DNA from: Ursus arctos
Lineage: Eukaryota > Chordata > Mammalia > Carnivora > Ursidae
Direction of reading: 5' to 3'
NCBI RefSeq assembly: GCF_023065955.2
Contig: NW_026622986.1
Coordinates: forward strand, 14,347,848-14,411,847
Length of the DNA: 64,000 bases
Shown: in pieces, positions 44,263 to 56,035 of the stretch
Numbering within the stretch: the stretch's first letter is position 1
Layout of the letters: each line of letters starts with the position of its first letter
Made by a program: the position numbers and the translations under genes
The notes under the pieces: model-generated
The model's input: the letters and a program-made list of their open reading frames with translations, nothing else
Told to the model about the DNA's origin: nothing
Database searches by the model: none

Positions 44263-46384
44263 GCTTGAGGCATGGTGTGTCCAGCCTCCTGATGGCTCAG
44301 ACAGGGAGATGGGAAGAAGGGCTGTTTCACGGTGATGCATCCCAAGCCCAGCGTCTGTGTGAGTGGGGGTGCAGAGACTGTGGTAGGGACCCCCGTCGCA
44401 GGTGGAATCGCTCCCCTGGTCGGCTGCTTGGTTCCAGAGCGGGGCAGCAGCTCGGAGGGAGACTAGCTTGCCCACTCATTCAAGCCAAATGTTACTTTTC
44501 TGGGGAGCATTTTGTCCCAGGCTAGGAGGAATGTTCTGGAACGGCAGGAAGGGGAAATGGGAGAGAGGCGGCCAGTGAAGCCAGGGACTCCTGGGATCCT
44601 GCTGTGGGCTCCCTCACCGGGTGTGTAATTAAGTAATCAGTCTCTGCGGAACCCTGCCATGTGCTCTGCCCTTGGGGTGTCCCCCTGGGCAGGTGGGCGC
44701 TGGGGTCCGGGGCAGGCTGTGGCCTTGGCCTGGGGACTCAGCCATGACCTCAGCTCCTCACCGGACTCACTTGGCCATGTCAGAGGCAGTAGACAGTCAC
44801 GGGCCAACTGCCAAGGCCAGTGCAGGAATTCCGTGGCCGGCCTGGCATGTGGCCCGCCACCAGACCATGCTTTACCTGAGGTCAAGTCCCCACCGCCACG
44901 TTCCATTGCACTATTTTGATTCAATTAAAAATAATGGTGGACTTCCAACCCAGCCACGGGCTCCTGCATCGGAGACAGCCTCTGGCTCTTCCTTCCCTCG
45001 CCATGGGTCAGACCTGAGGAGGCCTGAGGCCTGAGCCTCTGTCTGCAGTGGAGGCATCCTGAGCACAGAGGGCTGAGGCTTCGGGGTCCATACATGGGGC
45101 GAGAGGGGTCCTTTCCTCACAGGCACTGGCAGCCGCACACGACTGGGGGCCCAGACGCCTACGAGGGCCCCGGCCTCAGAGGAGAGAGATCCCGAGGCCC
45201 TGCTGTGCCACGACAGGCTCCCACACTGTCCTCTATGTTTTGCTTTTTTGCTTCTAGAAACAGCACCTAGCACAAACCACCCCTGGGATTAAGCCTTCCG
45301 TTCCCAGCAGGCTTCGGCCGAAAGTCTTCGCTAGCGGCTGACTGTAGCTCACGGTAGCATTGGCAAGGCCCTCCTGCTTCTCTGTGCTAAATGTCAACTG
45401 CACCGTAGACTGAGCCCCGCGGCCTCAGAGCGGCGCTTCTCACGCTCGCCAGTTTCATTTGTATCCGAGAGGAAATGAGCTAGTGCCGCAGGATGGGATG
45501 TGTGAAGCTGGTCTCCCTTCTGACTTTCTAACGTTGATACTGGATATTTAGATGCATGTGGACAGAACGAATGATCTTTCTACTAAGAACAAGCCCCGAA
45601 ATGGCTATTCATCATTTCCGATACCAGGAATGCTGAATGGAGACTCCCTTTCTCTCCGCGTGGGCCGGCCAGGAGGCGAAGGCTGGAGAGCACACTTCGC
45701 CGCAGGGCTGTGGAAGCAGGTGCTGTCCCGCGCCACGTGCCGCCCGTGGCCACACACAACGGCGTGACACCTGCGGATGGGAATCCGTACTGTCTGCCAA
45801 AGTTACAGACGCACGGAGCTTGGCCAGGAGCCAACTCTATCAATCTGATCAGTGCCAGCACACCTGCGACGTGACTCACGCACAGTGTCGCTCATCGCGG
45901 CGGTTCGAGAGAGCAGAAGGTTGGACAGGACCCGGAGGACGAGGAAGGTCTCCAGGTACCGGGACAGAAGGATCTTCAGAACACGCTGCCGTGCAGAACC
46001 GGGTCTGCAGAGGGGATCAGAACACACGTGAGCGTTTGCTTCCATTCACAGACACTCAGACAGAGCACACACCGGGCGCAAACGTGTCGTGAGGGGCCAG
46101 GGGCCGGATCGAGGGGGCGTTGGCGGCCGACTCGCTGCGCACGCATCCCCGCATCTCACTTTAGCGTTTGAGTGACGTCAGCGGTCGTCCGCCTGAACAG
46201 AAACTGGGAGACTGAGCGCCACTCCCAATCTGGGTCACGCTCCTGTGGCCGTCAGTGCCCACGGTGCCCTTTGAGCCACTGGCACGCCAGCTCAGCCCCG
46301 ACGCCGCCACTCAGGTTAGATCGCTGCGCCCGGCATCTCCAGAGCGCGCCATCCACATGGTTGTTAAAGCGCTCGTTTTACTCG

Positions 46385-46500
46385 GCCTTGTGTCAGTTAG
46401 TAATTAACCTGCCTGTCTCCCCGGAATGATGTCTCTCCGGAGGGAGGGAGCCGTGTGTTACTCATCACAGCACGTCGCACAGAGTTAGCTGATGACAGGG
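46385..46500 (+). mobile_element. L2-like 3' fragment
   Basis: CTGCCTGTCTCCCCGGAATG, CCGGAGGGAGGGAGCCGTGTG and ACAGCACGTCGCACAGAGTT follow the sense L2 3' pattern (cctgtctcccccactagaatg ... gagggcagggacc ... agcacagtgcctggcacag). Diverged. Confidence 0.45.
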
Positions 46501-47599
46501 TGCTTCAGGGGATCCCCAGGAAGGCTCACGCCTCCGTCGGGTGGTTCTGAGACGTGGTTGGTGGTGAGGGTCTCCCTCGGAGGGACTGGGGTGTGGGAGC
46601 AAACGCCAGCCTCCAGGTTGACCACGGAAGGCCATGGAAAGCCCCAGGCCTCCCCCAGCCACGTGCTGCGCAAGCTCAGGGAGCCGTGGACGGGCCCGGC
46701 TCCCTGCATCAGCCGCGTCCGCCGTCAGGGGAAGGCAGGGCTGTTGCCCAGCTCGAAGGCAAAGCCCCTTCCTGCGCTCGTTTTGTCAGCCCGCACGGGT
46801 GTGTCTGCACGACGCCAAACAATAGGACAGCCTCACCAATGAAAGAAAAAGTAATGTTCCACCAGTGAAAATAAGCAGTGATAATAATAATTAATGAGAT
46901 ACTTGACTCGATCGAAACTGGATGAACTTGATGAATGTCTCCTGCGCCCGGGAGCACTGAGGCCTTCCTACGACAGATGCTGAGGGGCCAAGGGGCAGGC
47001 CCTTCGGCGGAGGAGCCCAGGCCTGCTGGGAATGGAAGGGTTAATCCCAGGGGTGGCTTGTGCTAAGTGCTATTTCTAGAAGATGCCGTGACCTTGCAGG
47101 AGTGTTACTCAGCCTTCCGACTCTGCTTTTCATCCTGAGATCCCAAGCTTGAGGTCACCTTCCTGTCTCCTCGGCCCCATAAGTGGGGAGGTGTGGTCCC
47201 ATAAAACCAGTCCGTTGCAGGTGAGATTGAAGGCAGCTTTAGTGGTAACAACTTTGCCCCCAATGCGTCATGAAATTCTGATCTTCCAAAGCAGGAAGGG
47301 GTTTTCTAGGTCCTAGCATGGTGCCCTTCACGCGTGGGGGCCAAGGTTGGGGGCCCATGGAGCCGAGAAGTCACAGCGGCTTGAGCGGAGGGGCGTTTTC
47401 TAACACTTAGGTGTCGTGTAAGCTCCGTTTCTCCTTGTCTGCCACGCATCTTGAACTCACCAGCATTCCAGTTAAGGGAACAACCTAGTTTCCAACCTCA
47501 CAAGTCTATAATCCGTGCTGAGGATTTCAGCACGTTTGTATAAATCTCCCCACCCAGGCGCCAATGAAGGAGGAAATAATAACAGGAATATTATCAACT

Positions 47600-47790
47600 A
47601 ATGTTTGATGAGAGCTTTCTGGGCGTTACACACACTAAGTGTGTGACAGTGTGTATGACTCACCGAGTCCTTCCAGAAGACCCCACTGCCACCTGCAGCT
47701 CGCAGGTGAGCACATGACACACAGAAAGGGTGCTACTTGGCCCAAGGCCACCCAGCGCCTATGTGGACAGACCACAAGTCTCTTCCACTA
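47600..47790 (-). mobile_element. MIR fragment, antisense
   Basis: TGACTCACCGAGTCCTTCCAG, ACACAGAAAGGGTGCTACTTG and GCCCAAGGCCACCCAGC, then GTGGACAGACC, follow antisense MIR (actcatttaatcctcacaac ... cacagagaggttaagtaacttgcccaaggtcacacagc). Confidence 0.65.
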
Positions 47791-49279
47791 GTGGGCTGAC
47801 CCCAACGAAATGTTTTATTTATCCGAAGCCTTTTGTTAACATTTTTCAGAGGGAGAAAAACCACTTCTGATTACACACCTGAGTTTTGCTCTAAAGTTGT
47901 AAAATAATAATAATAGTAAATAAAAACCCTAAAGTCATTTTTAAAAACTCAACACTTTCGACCACCATGAGTCCGAGAGTTTGCAGGGCTGATGCCTGCC
48001 CGGGGTGGAAGCTCTCTGTGACAACTCAAGCCGCGTGCAGCGTGTCCTGGGCCTCCGGAAGGCACAGCCCCCTGAGTTCCCACACCTTCCCGTCCCAGGG
48101 TGGGAACCGCCAGCCCACACTCGGGCCACACTGTTCCCAAGCGTGTTGCTGTTCTCAGGAGCTCGGCGCCAGCATCACGGGCTTCTGGTTGGGGACGCGT
48201 AGTCTCAGGCCTCACCCGCGGACTCGGACTCGGCGACCTCGCGGTCCCCTGGGCCCGGCACTCTGCTGTTGAGAGGTCCTGCTCTGAGATAGGGTCTCAA
48301 TTTCTGAGGTCTCTTCCCAGGCCTTGAAGTTGTATGATTCATGCTCTCTTTGAGGTTCTGGGGCCGGCGAAGCCAGGCTGGGCGGTTTATCTGCTGCATA
48401 GTTGCTGGCGGGGTGCTTCTCCTTGGACGGTGGCCGACGCCCAGCCCGAGCTCCAGCCCTGGCCCCTCGGTATTCTCCTTTTGTTAATGAGTTCTTGAGA
48501 TGGGTTTGGATCTTATTTGTACTTTCCCTCAATCACGATTTAGAGGGAAGTCTATTGTTTATTCAGCAGCACGGCTTTGGGGGAAGTGGAAATAAACCCA
48601 GACGCTTGGGCCGGCTGGGCCGAGGGTGGGCTGTGCCCGAGGAGCGTGCTACCGTGGACCTGGGGCTTGGCATTTGACAAAGCTCCCTGGGATTGGATGT
48701 AGGGTCTGCTGTGGGGCTGTGGGTCAGCCTGAGCTTCAGTGGGGCCAGCAGTCTGGTGACTAGGACACAGGCAGGGTGGCCGCACACCGAGAGCAAGGCC
48801 GAGGAACTGGCTGAGGTGCGGAGAGTCGAACCACGCCCCTGGCCCGTCTGACTCCTGAGCTTCAGGGCGCTCTCCCGGGGCTGGGGGTGGGTACGGGCAG
48901 CGTCTCGGGGTCGAGAGCGTGTGTCACAGTCTCCGTGGGGCACCGGACCTTTGCATTCATGGAAGCCACGATCAGGTGTTTGAATCCAGGCTGGTTTTTT
49001 AATCTTTCGCTTCAGAAACAACGGATGCTTTCAAACCTTGCTTTTTGATGATTGTGTTCATTGAGTTTACCTACTACTGTCTTAACGTGACCTGAAAAGT
49101 TTGGAAAGTTTTGTAATAACTGCCTGGAACGTGCAAATCTCTGTTTACATCGGAGGAGAGCTCACTGGGTTGAGGAGGGGGAGGGGGAGGTCATGCCTTC
49201 AGTCCTCACATCCATAAGCCTGGGCCTGGCGGTGTCCCAACCTTGCCCCCCCTGCAGGGCCTCTCACACGCAGCTGGAG
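47791..49279. other. Mixed sequence, no gene called
   Basis: Contains an open minus-strand stretch (about 48215-48535) discussed as a weak exon candidate. An AT-richer patch at about 49030-49145 stands out from GC-rich surroundings. Confidence 0.4.
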
Positions 49280-49375
49280 ACGGCTGCGACCTTCCCCTGT
49301 TTAAGGATGAGGCACAGGTCCCGGAAAGGGGCAGGCCCGAGGTCACCGCCTGGCTGATGACAGAGAGATGCCGGC
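49280..49375 (-). mobile_element. MIR fragment, antisense
   Basis: TTCCCCTGTTTAAGGATGAG, GCACAGGTCCCGGAAAGGGG and CCCGAGGTCACCGCCTGGCTG follow antisense MIR (ccccattttacagatgaggaaactg ... ccaaggtcacacagctag), with strong GC-biased changes. Confidence 0.55.
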
Positions 49376-51859
49376 CCCACGAGGCGCTCACACCTTCCCG
49401 TGCCTGCCCCGTCCGCAGGGGGCCACACACCTTGTGGGGTCCGTGAGCCCGAGGAGGGGCTGGGCCTGGGCATCTGTGGCTCCTCTCCCTGGGGAGTACC
49501 CATCCAGCTTTTATCAGAACCGCAGAGGAGAACTCTGGGAAGCAGGAACGCGCAGAAACCATGGAAACACATGATTCTGAGCATCCTGTCTGATTTCAGA
49601 CTCTGAACGGACTCTCCAAGCTTCCTTCCCAGGGGAAGGAGCTGTCCTCAGCACAGCGGTGCTCCAGGAGCACGGCACAGCAGCTCAGATCTGAAACTGG
49701 AGGGTCCGCCAGGGACACTGGATGTGCCCCATCGAGCTCATTTCCATCACGCACGCTCGAGCCGGCTGTGAGGCTCTTCATGGAGGTGCCCTGGAGGGGA
49801 GAGGGCAGACTGGGCAGCAGTGGTGTTCAGGATGGGACACTCGAGGAGGGGACGAGCGCGTGGAGGGGGCTCTGGCCACCGAGGATGCAGATGACATGCC
49901 GCGGGTTCTGCCCTGTGGGGAGCACCTCGCTCATGCAGCGGGTGTCTGCGCACTTTGCAGCAAATCTTTGTGTCTTCCCTTCCCGTGAAGGATTCACAGA
50001 TCCTCCCCAAAGTTGGGGGGCTAAGGTCCCAGAATGCATCTGGGGTGCTGGAGGGACTGCACAGCTCCAACCAGCCTCGGGCTTATGTGACTTGCTCCTG
50101 AAATAACACACATCCCTGCCTCCCCACAGCACAGCCCGGAGGCGGACACACAGGTTAGGCAGCATTTCCACGGGATTTGGTGAACTCAACACTCAATGAA
50201 GGAGGTGTGACCTTTCTGTCCAAGCGCTTCCAGGAGAGCCAGTCGGGGAGCACCCTGGGGCCCCACGCCCCCGTGCTGGGTGGCAGGACCGGCTCCCTGC
50301 CCTGAGCGTCTCCCCAGCCGGGAAACCAAGAGCAAGAGGCCACAGGGGCCTGGTCCTTCATACGGGGCTACTCAAACATGGGAGTTTGCAACTCCCGCAG
50401 GCGCCAGACGGAAACGTGAGGCTGGCTGGCGGTTTGCGGTCTCAGAGCCTGAAGAGCAGCTGCAGACAACCAGAACCACGAAGAAAACCTGGCAGTCCTG
50501 GGCCCTGTGTTACGCACCTGCACTGACCTCACCAAATCTAGTCTCAAAACCACGCCTGGGGCAGATAGCACCCCCCACTCTTGGCACGCGTGCAGGGAGA
50601 CACACCTATGAGGTGAAGCCGTGGGTCCCCAGGTGGTGTGATGTGTGTATCTGGATCATGTGGCATCCCTAATAGAAACGGCACTAAGATAGACTTTGCA
50701 GGTCATCCAAATGGCATTTCACTTAAATGTCACGAAATGTACAAATTATCTACAAGGGAGCTGATTTGTGGGTGTCTGGAAACTGGGGAGCTGCTGTGAT
50801 TTGTAAGACGGACGGGATCACGGTTCTAAATAGAAACTTTTAATGAATTTGGTATCCCAAGGTGGTAAAAATTAAACCACTTGGTCATCGATACCACTGA
50901 TTCTTTTTTTTTCCTTTAAAGACAATTAAAATGTGAGCTTTTCCCTTCAAATCTTAGAAGATGGGACCAATTTTTAAAAATAACCCTCTGCTTCCCAGAA
51001 GCTCTCTGCTGGGCTCACTCTTGCTCTGGACACGTGTTAGAAGGGCCCATGGAAGTGATTTTAGGATGAAGAGCAGAAATCTTGTACATTTCTAAAATGG
51101 TCCCCGTTGTATAAAGTGTAAGAAAATATCCCATAACTGTGGGATAGCAAAGCTCTTTGAAAATATGAAAAGCCACAGATCCTTTCCCCAGAAACACACA
51201 CACACAAACACAAAAACACATAATTTTGCATAAAATTTCAGGAGGTGAATAGTAAACTTTGGAAGCCATCCAAGACCCCTTCTCTTAACAGGTGTCTGCG
51301 TCCCATTTATCAAGTCTTCTACAGGGTCTGACCTTCCTGGGGCTGGAGCCCAGCCTCCCCCAGCACTTCCTTCTCCGCGGCCCTATAAGCGTCTCTCTCT
51401 CTGGGTGCAGGAAGGACTGTCCTGGGGGGCGATCGGCCACAGTTGGCTGCAGCACCCACACCCTGGGGGCCTGGTGGAGGCCCACCTCTGTCCCCTCAGT
51501 GCCAAAGCTCCAGTGGTGCCCTTGCTCTGCACCCGCGTTTTCTGGGTGACTGATGCTCTGAAATGAGGACAGAGAGAAGGCATTTGCCCCAGGACATGGG
51601 AATCGACTGCAGTTGGGCACAGTCAGTGGTGACGCAGTGGCTTAGGGCACCATTCTGTGTCCAGAACGTGGGGATCTGACTGCATCCTCATGCCGGGGCA
51701 ATCTGCCAGGTCCGAGGCCTCTGAATGCAGGGGGACTTTGGGTCAGAAATGCCAGGGCACCCTTCTCATTGCCATCCCAGCCTCCAGCCCAGCCTGGGGA
51801 CTCCACGGGGACCCCCGAGCTGATGTGGTTTGAAGTGCACAGCTGTCTTCTCCACTGCC
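49376..51859. other. GC-rich to AT-rich unique sequence, no gene seen
   Basis: No recognisable exon or RNA gene. AT content rises at about 50.65-51.3 kb. Confidence 0.5.
51192..51220 (+). repeat. CA-type microsatellite
   Basis: AACACACACACACAAACAC followed by AAAAACACA. Short and interrupted. Confidence 0.85.
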
Positions 51860-51960
51860 CGGCCCTCTACCCTGGAGCAGGAGACCTCCTGTCTGGCGTC
51901 CTGTATCCCCAGAGCCCAGCGTCCTGCTGCCTACATAGTCGATGGTCAGTGAGCCGAATC
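51860..51960 (+). mobile_element. L2-like 3' fragment
   Basis: CTGTATCCCCAGAGCCCAGC, then CTACATAGTCGATGGTCAGTG match the sense L2 3' end (ctgtatccccagcacctagcac ... acatagtaggtgctcaat). Diverged. Confidence 0.5.
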
Positions 51961-53834
51961 AAATCAAATGACATCAGCAAGTCTGGAAAATGATTCTGAG
52001 ACCTTGTGAAATGTGTGCTGTGAGTCCAGCTTCATTGGTGGGGCTCTGGATGCAGAGGATGAAACTAGGCAGAGAAGATCGACCCTCCTGGCGTCGGGGT
52101 CTTTCCCGAGCAGGCATGGGCGCGGGGTTGCCGTGGATGGGCGCCTTCCGGGGGACGGGATCACGTGCCCCCTCTTTCATGCCCACGTCCCGTTCCTCCC
52201 AACACGTGCACAAGCACACACACATCCCCACCAAGTCAGATGTGGACACGAAGTGCAGGAGGTCCCGTCTCCTCCCTCCCCACCCCTTCCTCCAGAGCTA
52301 GGACACAGGTCACCAGACACAGCGAGAGGGGTTTAAAAGTCAAAATGCTGTTGTCTCTTTAGAATGCTAATTTCTAAAAAAAAGTACTTTCACATTGTTC
52401 TGGTACCTTTAAACCATCCAACTGGTAAACAGTCATAATACGACACTGTTCTAAATACATTATTTATTTTGTTTAAAAATTTAGAACATGCCATCAATAA
52501 TGCATGCAACTGGGGAACATTATTTCACTTTACGCCAGGCACCAAAACCCACTTACACTCACCTTCCTCTACCCTACGCTGGGCAATCAGGATGCTCCCA
52601 GAACCCACCCCGAGACATGAGGGCAGGTCAGTCGCTGCATGGAACCAACACAGCACTCCCCGCGACCCCCCCACAACAGCCGTGGCTCCCCGAGGGTTCC
52701 CCGTGTCCCACAGGCCCCATCCGCGGTAAACAAGACACATCAAAGACTCAGCTCTTGAAGGTTTCAAGCTAGCAGAGCCATCTCAAAAGGGATTACGATC
52801 TTCTCTGGATGAATATATTATCATGTGCTCTCAGGGAATTCTACTGGAGGAGAAAGCACACCAGCCCAACTGGGTGGCAAGCGGATGGAAGAGTCATGCA
52901 CTCCCAGAGCTCGCTCTTTTCTTTCCATATGGAGGTTTCGAACGTTCAGCTTCAAATTGTTGTTCTTCAATAAAAAAGCCCCAGCGCACGAGTCCTGGAA
53001 AATGCAATCGTGAACATATTCTAAACAACCAAGAGTCCCTTCGCAGTGTCGGGTTCAAACAGCTGTGTCATCTTTCCGACCCCAGCCGTCGGGGCCCGTG
53101 GGGGACGGCGGCCCGGAGCCCAGAGCGTGCTCAGCAGAGCCACCGCCCCAGCAGGCCACCGCGTCCGGGACGCCGGGCGGCCTCGTGCAGCAGACATCAG
53201 GGCTCCGGGCGCACCCCGAAGCCCCACGAGGAGATATCGGGATGGGGGTGTCTGGCAGCGAAAGGCCTGGAGGCGTGCCGAGCTCGTCCGTGATAGCCCT
53301 CCTGGCCGGGCCGTGTGAGAAATTCCTGGTTTCGTTCCCATGGTGTTAGTGGCACAGCCAGACGTTCTGATGGTTGAATTCCTTGAGGAACAGATAGGAC
53401 ACATATTTTCTCTGAAAGTGGACTTTCTCCTTTGGGCTGGATCTGAGCAGCTCTGCTTCCCCAAAGCCAAGGGCACATTTTCTTCAGCAGAGGGTCAACG
53501 TTGCGTGGGGCCCATGCAGTCTGGTTGGGAATCAAGAGTCGCCAGACGGCAGCTCTGGCCGCGGTCAGGGACACCGCCCGGGCACGTGTCCAGGCCTGTG
53601 CTGCCTGCAGGAGCCCCCAGGGAGGGTACAAATGTGGGGCCCGGGAGGGTGTTGGGGGCTGGGCTCCACAGCCCACGGAGCAGGAAGGAAGCACTTATGT
53701 GCCAAAGCACCTTCTTCGTTTTTTTTTTTTTTAAGAGAAGTCAGATATTTAAGTTTTACAATGAAATATCCTATTTTTAAGGTACTGTGGAGCCAGTAGG
53801 CCTGTGGGATAGAATTCCTAGCTTGCACCTGGAG
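51961..53834. other. Mixed sequence, no gene seen
   Basis: AT-rich around 52.35-52.55 kb, GC-rich at 53.05-53.33 kb. A T12 run lies at about 53719-53731; no retrocopy body is evident next to it. Confidence 0.45.
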
Positions 53835-53945
53835 CCCAGCGCTCATCTCACAGATGCCAGCCCCAGGCCACAGGCAGTGGAATGACCTGCTCAAGGTCCC
53901 GCAGGCTGTTAGTGATGGGGGGCTGGGGTCAGAATGCCAATGTCC
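53835..53945 (-). mobile_element. MIR fragment, antisense
   Basis: TCTCACAGATGCCAGCCCC, GAATGACCTGCTCAAGGTCCC and GCAGGCTGTTAGTGATGGGGG, then TGGGGTCAGAATGCC, follow antisense MIR (tttacagatgagg ... aacttgcccaaggtcacacagctagtaagtgg ... gggattcgaaccc). Confidence 0.65.
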
Positions 53946-54574
53946 CGGTGATTAGCCCGGGATTCTCTCTGCCTGTGGAGACACAAGATCCTGGGAGGGG
54001 AGTTGCTAACTGACCAGCCCACGGCATTGCCAGAGCCCCGCCCCCAATGCCCATTGCCTTAAAGCTTAAATATAAAGGGTATTTAAGTATGGGTTTTTAT
54101 ATATGTGACAAAATATATATTCACACGCACACACAAATATTATACTGCCTTACACCTGGCTGTGTGAGGGGACAGGAGTACCCCAGAGGTTCTGGTCCCT
54201 TCCACCCTCTCCTTGAAGATGTCACCAGATGTTCATGGGATTCCTTCCAAACGGTTTAAAGCAGGGGTGATGGAAGACTTCTCTCACTGATACTTCTCAA
54301 AGAGATAAGGTAAACTCACACACCCTCTGATAAGGAGGTCAGTGGAATCCCGCAGAATGCCTCGAATTCGCTGTCCGCTGAGCCTGTGCTATCCAAAGGC
54401 TCAGACCTGCCCGGTGGGGAGGCAGCCTAGGTAGGGGGGCGCGCTAGCCTGGGGGCTGTCATTCTGCGTGGCTGTCCGTGGCCAAGGCAGCTCTGGCCCT
54501 CAGCTTTTCTTATTTCTAAAATAGGAAGGCTGGGCTGTTCTTTCTCTAGTCTTTTCCAATCCCAGACCCACGGC
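53946..54574. other. Mixed sequence, no gene seen
   Basis: A short A/T-rich and CA-containing stretch at 54090-54145. 54490-54530 (CTCAGCTTTTCTTATTTC) may be another MIR scrap. Confidence 0.4.
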
Positions 54575-54670
54575 CTGCCATGTGACCTTGTGAACATTCT
54601 GTGACTTTTCTGGGCTTTGATTTTCTTGTCTGTGAGCCACGTCACTTACGATTCATTGAGATGACGTGGC
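54575..54670 (+). mobile_element. MIR fragment
   Basis: GCCATGTGACCTTGTGAACATTC, GTGACTTTTCTGGGCTTTG and ATTTTCTTGTCTGTGAGCC, then TTCATTGAGATGACG, follow sense MIR (gtgtgaccttgggcaagtcacttaacctctctgggc ... tttcctcatctgtaaaat ... attaaatgagat). Confidence 0.65.
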
Positions 54671-55631
54671 CATGCTTCCCATGGACTCCCCACACCCCCC
54701 AAAGGTATTTTGTTGAACACAGTGCTTGCCCCAAGTAAGAACCCGCTTGCGGAGTCAGTCTATGATCTAACACAGGAATCAGGGTGCATAGGATTGGGGA
54801 TGTTGCAATGCCCACGAAGCTCTGAACCTGCCTGGAAACTTCGGTGTCCTAAAGTGGCAACCATGTTCTCGTGTGGAGTGCTCACAGTCTGACGGAGAGG
54901 TCGTGTGAATCATGTTTCCTCTAAGAACAAACAACAACAATGGTTCTGAACTTTTTTTTTCCTCTGAGGGCAGGAGCACCTTGATAGACTGGTTTGAGGA
55001 GTTGGTAGAAGCTGTCTAACCTGTCCCCAGAAAAAGGCACATATGCATTTACATACTAAATTCTGCATTCAAACCCGGAGGTTTCGTGGACTTGGGGAAA
55101 CCCTCCCCGGGTATGGGTGGCTTTGGAATGTCTTCCTAAGTAGGAGGTGTCAGAGCCGCTGGGAGGCTGCCTGGGGAGCAGGGCAGAGGGGGAGGTTACT
55201 GAGAAGTTGTGTGTGCTCAGCAAACCTCTTCTCCTGGAGATGTGGGTGTAATTATGGCCAATTGACAGGCCGGCTGGAGATCTTCCTGCCACTGTCCTTG
55301 GACTGGCATACGTTCTGAAATCCTGGTCTGCGGGGGCCCCCGTTTACAGAAGTACAGAAGAACAGCAATGACAGTGACCGTGACAACCACCATTAACGGT
55401 GTCCTCAGTCCTCAGACCCACCTGATGCCAAAGCTGTTGACCACACACTACTCAAAAACAGGTGTATGTACAATTATTATAAAATCATTCTGCGACGGGA
55501 GAACCTCACTGCCCCTTCTGCTCTAGGGTCCCAGATATTTCTCGGATGTGCGATGGAGCGCCCTCTCTTCTCTGTCCCGGTTCTCAGCTTTCTGGTCAGT
55601 GTGTGTTTCGCCACACTTCTGGTTCTGAGAT
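54671..55631. other. Unique sequence, no gene seen
   Basis: A T-run at about 54952-54960 and two A/C-rich stretches. No exon, RNA gene or named repeat recognised. Confidence 0.45.
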
Positions 55632-56035
55632 CTGTGTCAGTCAGGGTGCAGAGAAACAGGTCAGTGGGAAACATGGAAGATTCAGTGCAAAGGAGATGGC
55701 CTGTGTGGTTGCGGGAGGAGGAAAGTTTGAATCTGGGGCAGGCCATTGGTGGTGGGGGAGAGGGACCCTCGGCACAGCCTGAGGCCTTGTCTACAGGGGG
55801 TTTCTTCCTTGTCTGGGAGGCCTTAGCTCTTCTCTTCCGGATTTTCAACAGGTTGGGTCAGGCCCCCCCAGATTACTTAGGACGATCTTCCTGACTCGAA
55901 GTTACATTCCTTATGCAGAGTCACACAAGCTTGGGGACCTTGATCACATTTACATTCTCAGCGACACCTAGATGGATGTTTGAGTCACTGACGACTGTAG
56001 CTTAGCCTGCTTGACAATGAAACTGACCATCCCAG
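55632..56035 (+). repeat. Ancient mammalian interspersed repeat, class unresolved
   Basis: Starts TCTGTGTCAGTCAGGGTGCAG, AGAAACAGG and ends near TTTACATTCTCAGCGACACC, GGATGTTTGAGTCACTGACG and GCTTAGCCTGCTTGACAATG. This follows a well-known old repeat ('gtcagggttctccagagaaacag ... cagaaacaccctcacagacaca ... aatgtttgacc ... gtggcccagtcaagttgaca'). I recognise the sequence but am unsure of its class (LTR or DNA). The strand is given in the orientation in which it reads. Confidence 0.55.

Larger units (their letters stand above)
42656..47599. other. GC-rich mostly unique sequence, no gene seen
   Basis: MIR and L2 pieces inside are listed separately. A CT-rich stretch at about 43680-44040 may be a very old LINE remnant but is too diverged to name. 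ORFs are chance products of GC-rich DNA. Confidence 0.5.

Noticed and set aside
53719..53731. T12 run as the tail of a minus-strand retrogene
   Set aside because: No reversed polyadenylation signal and no gene-like body follow on the right side.
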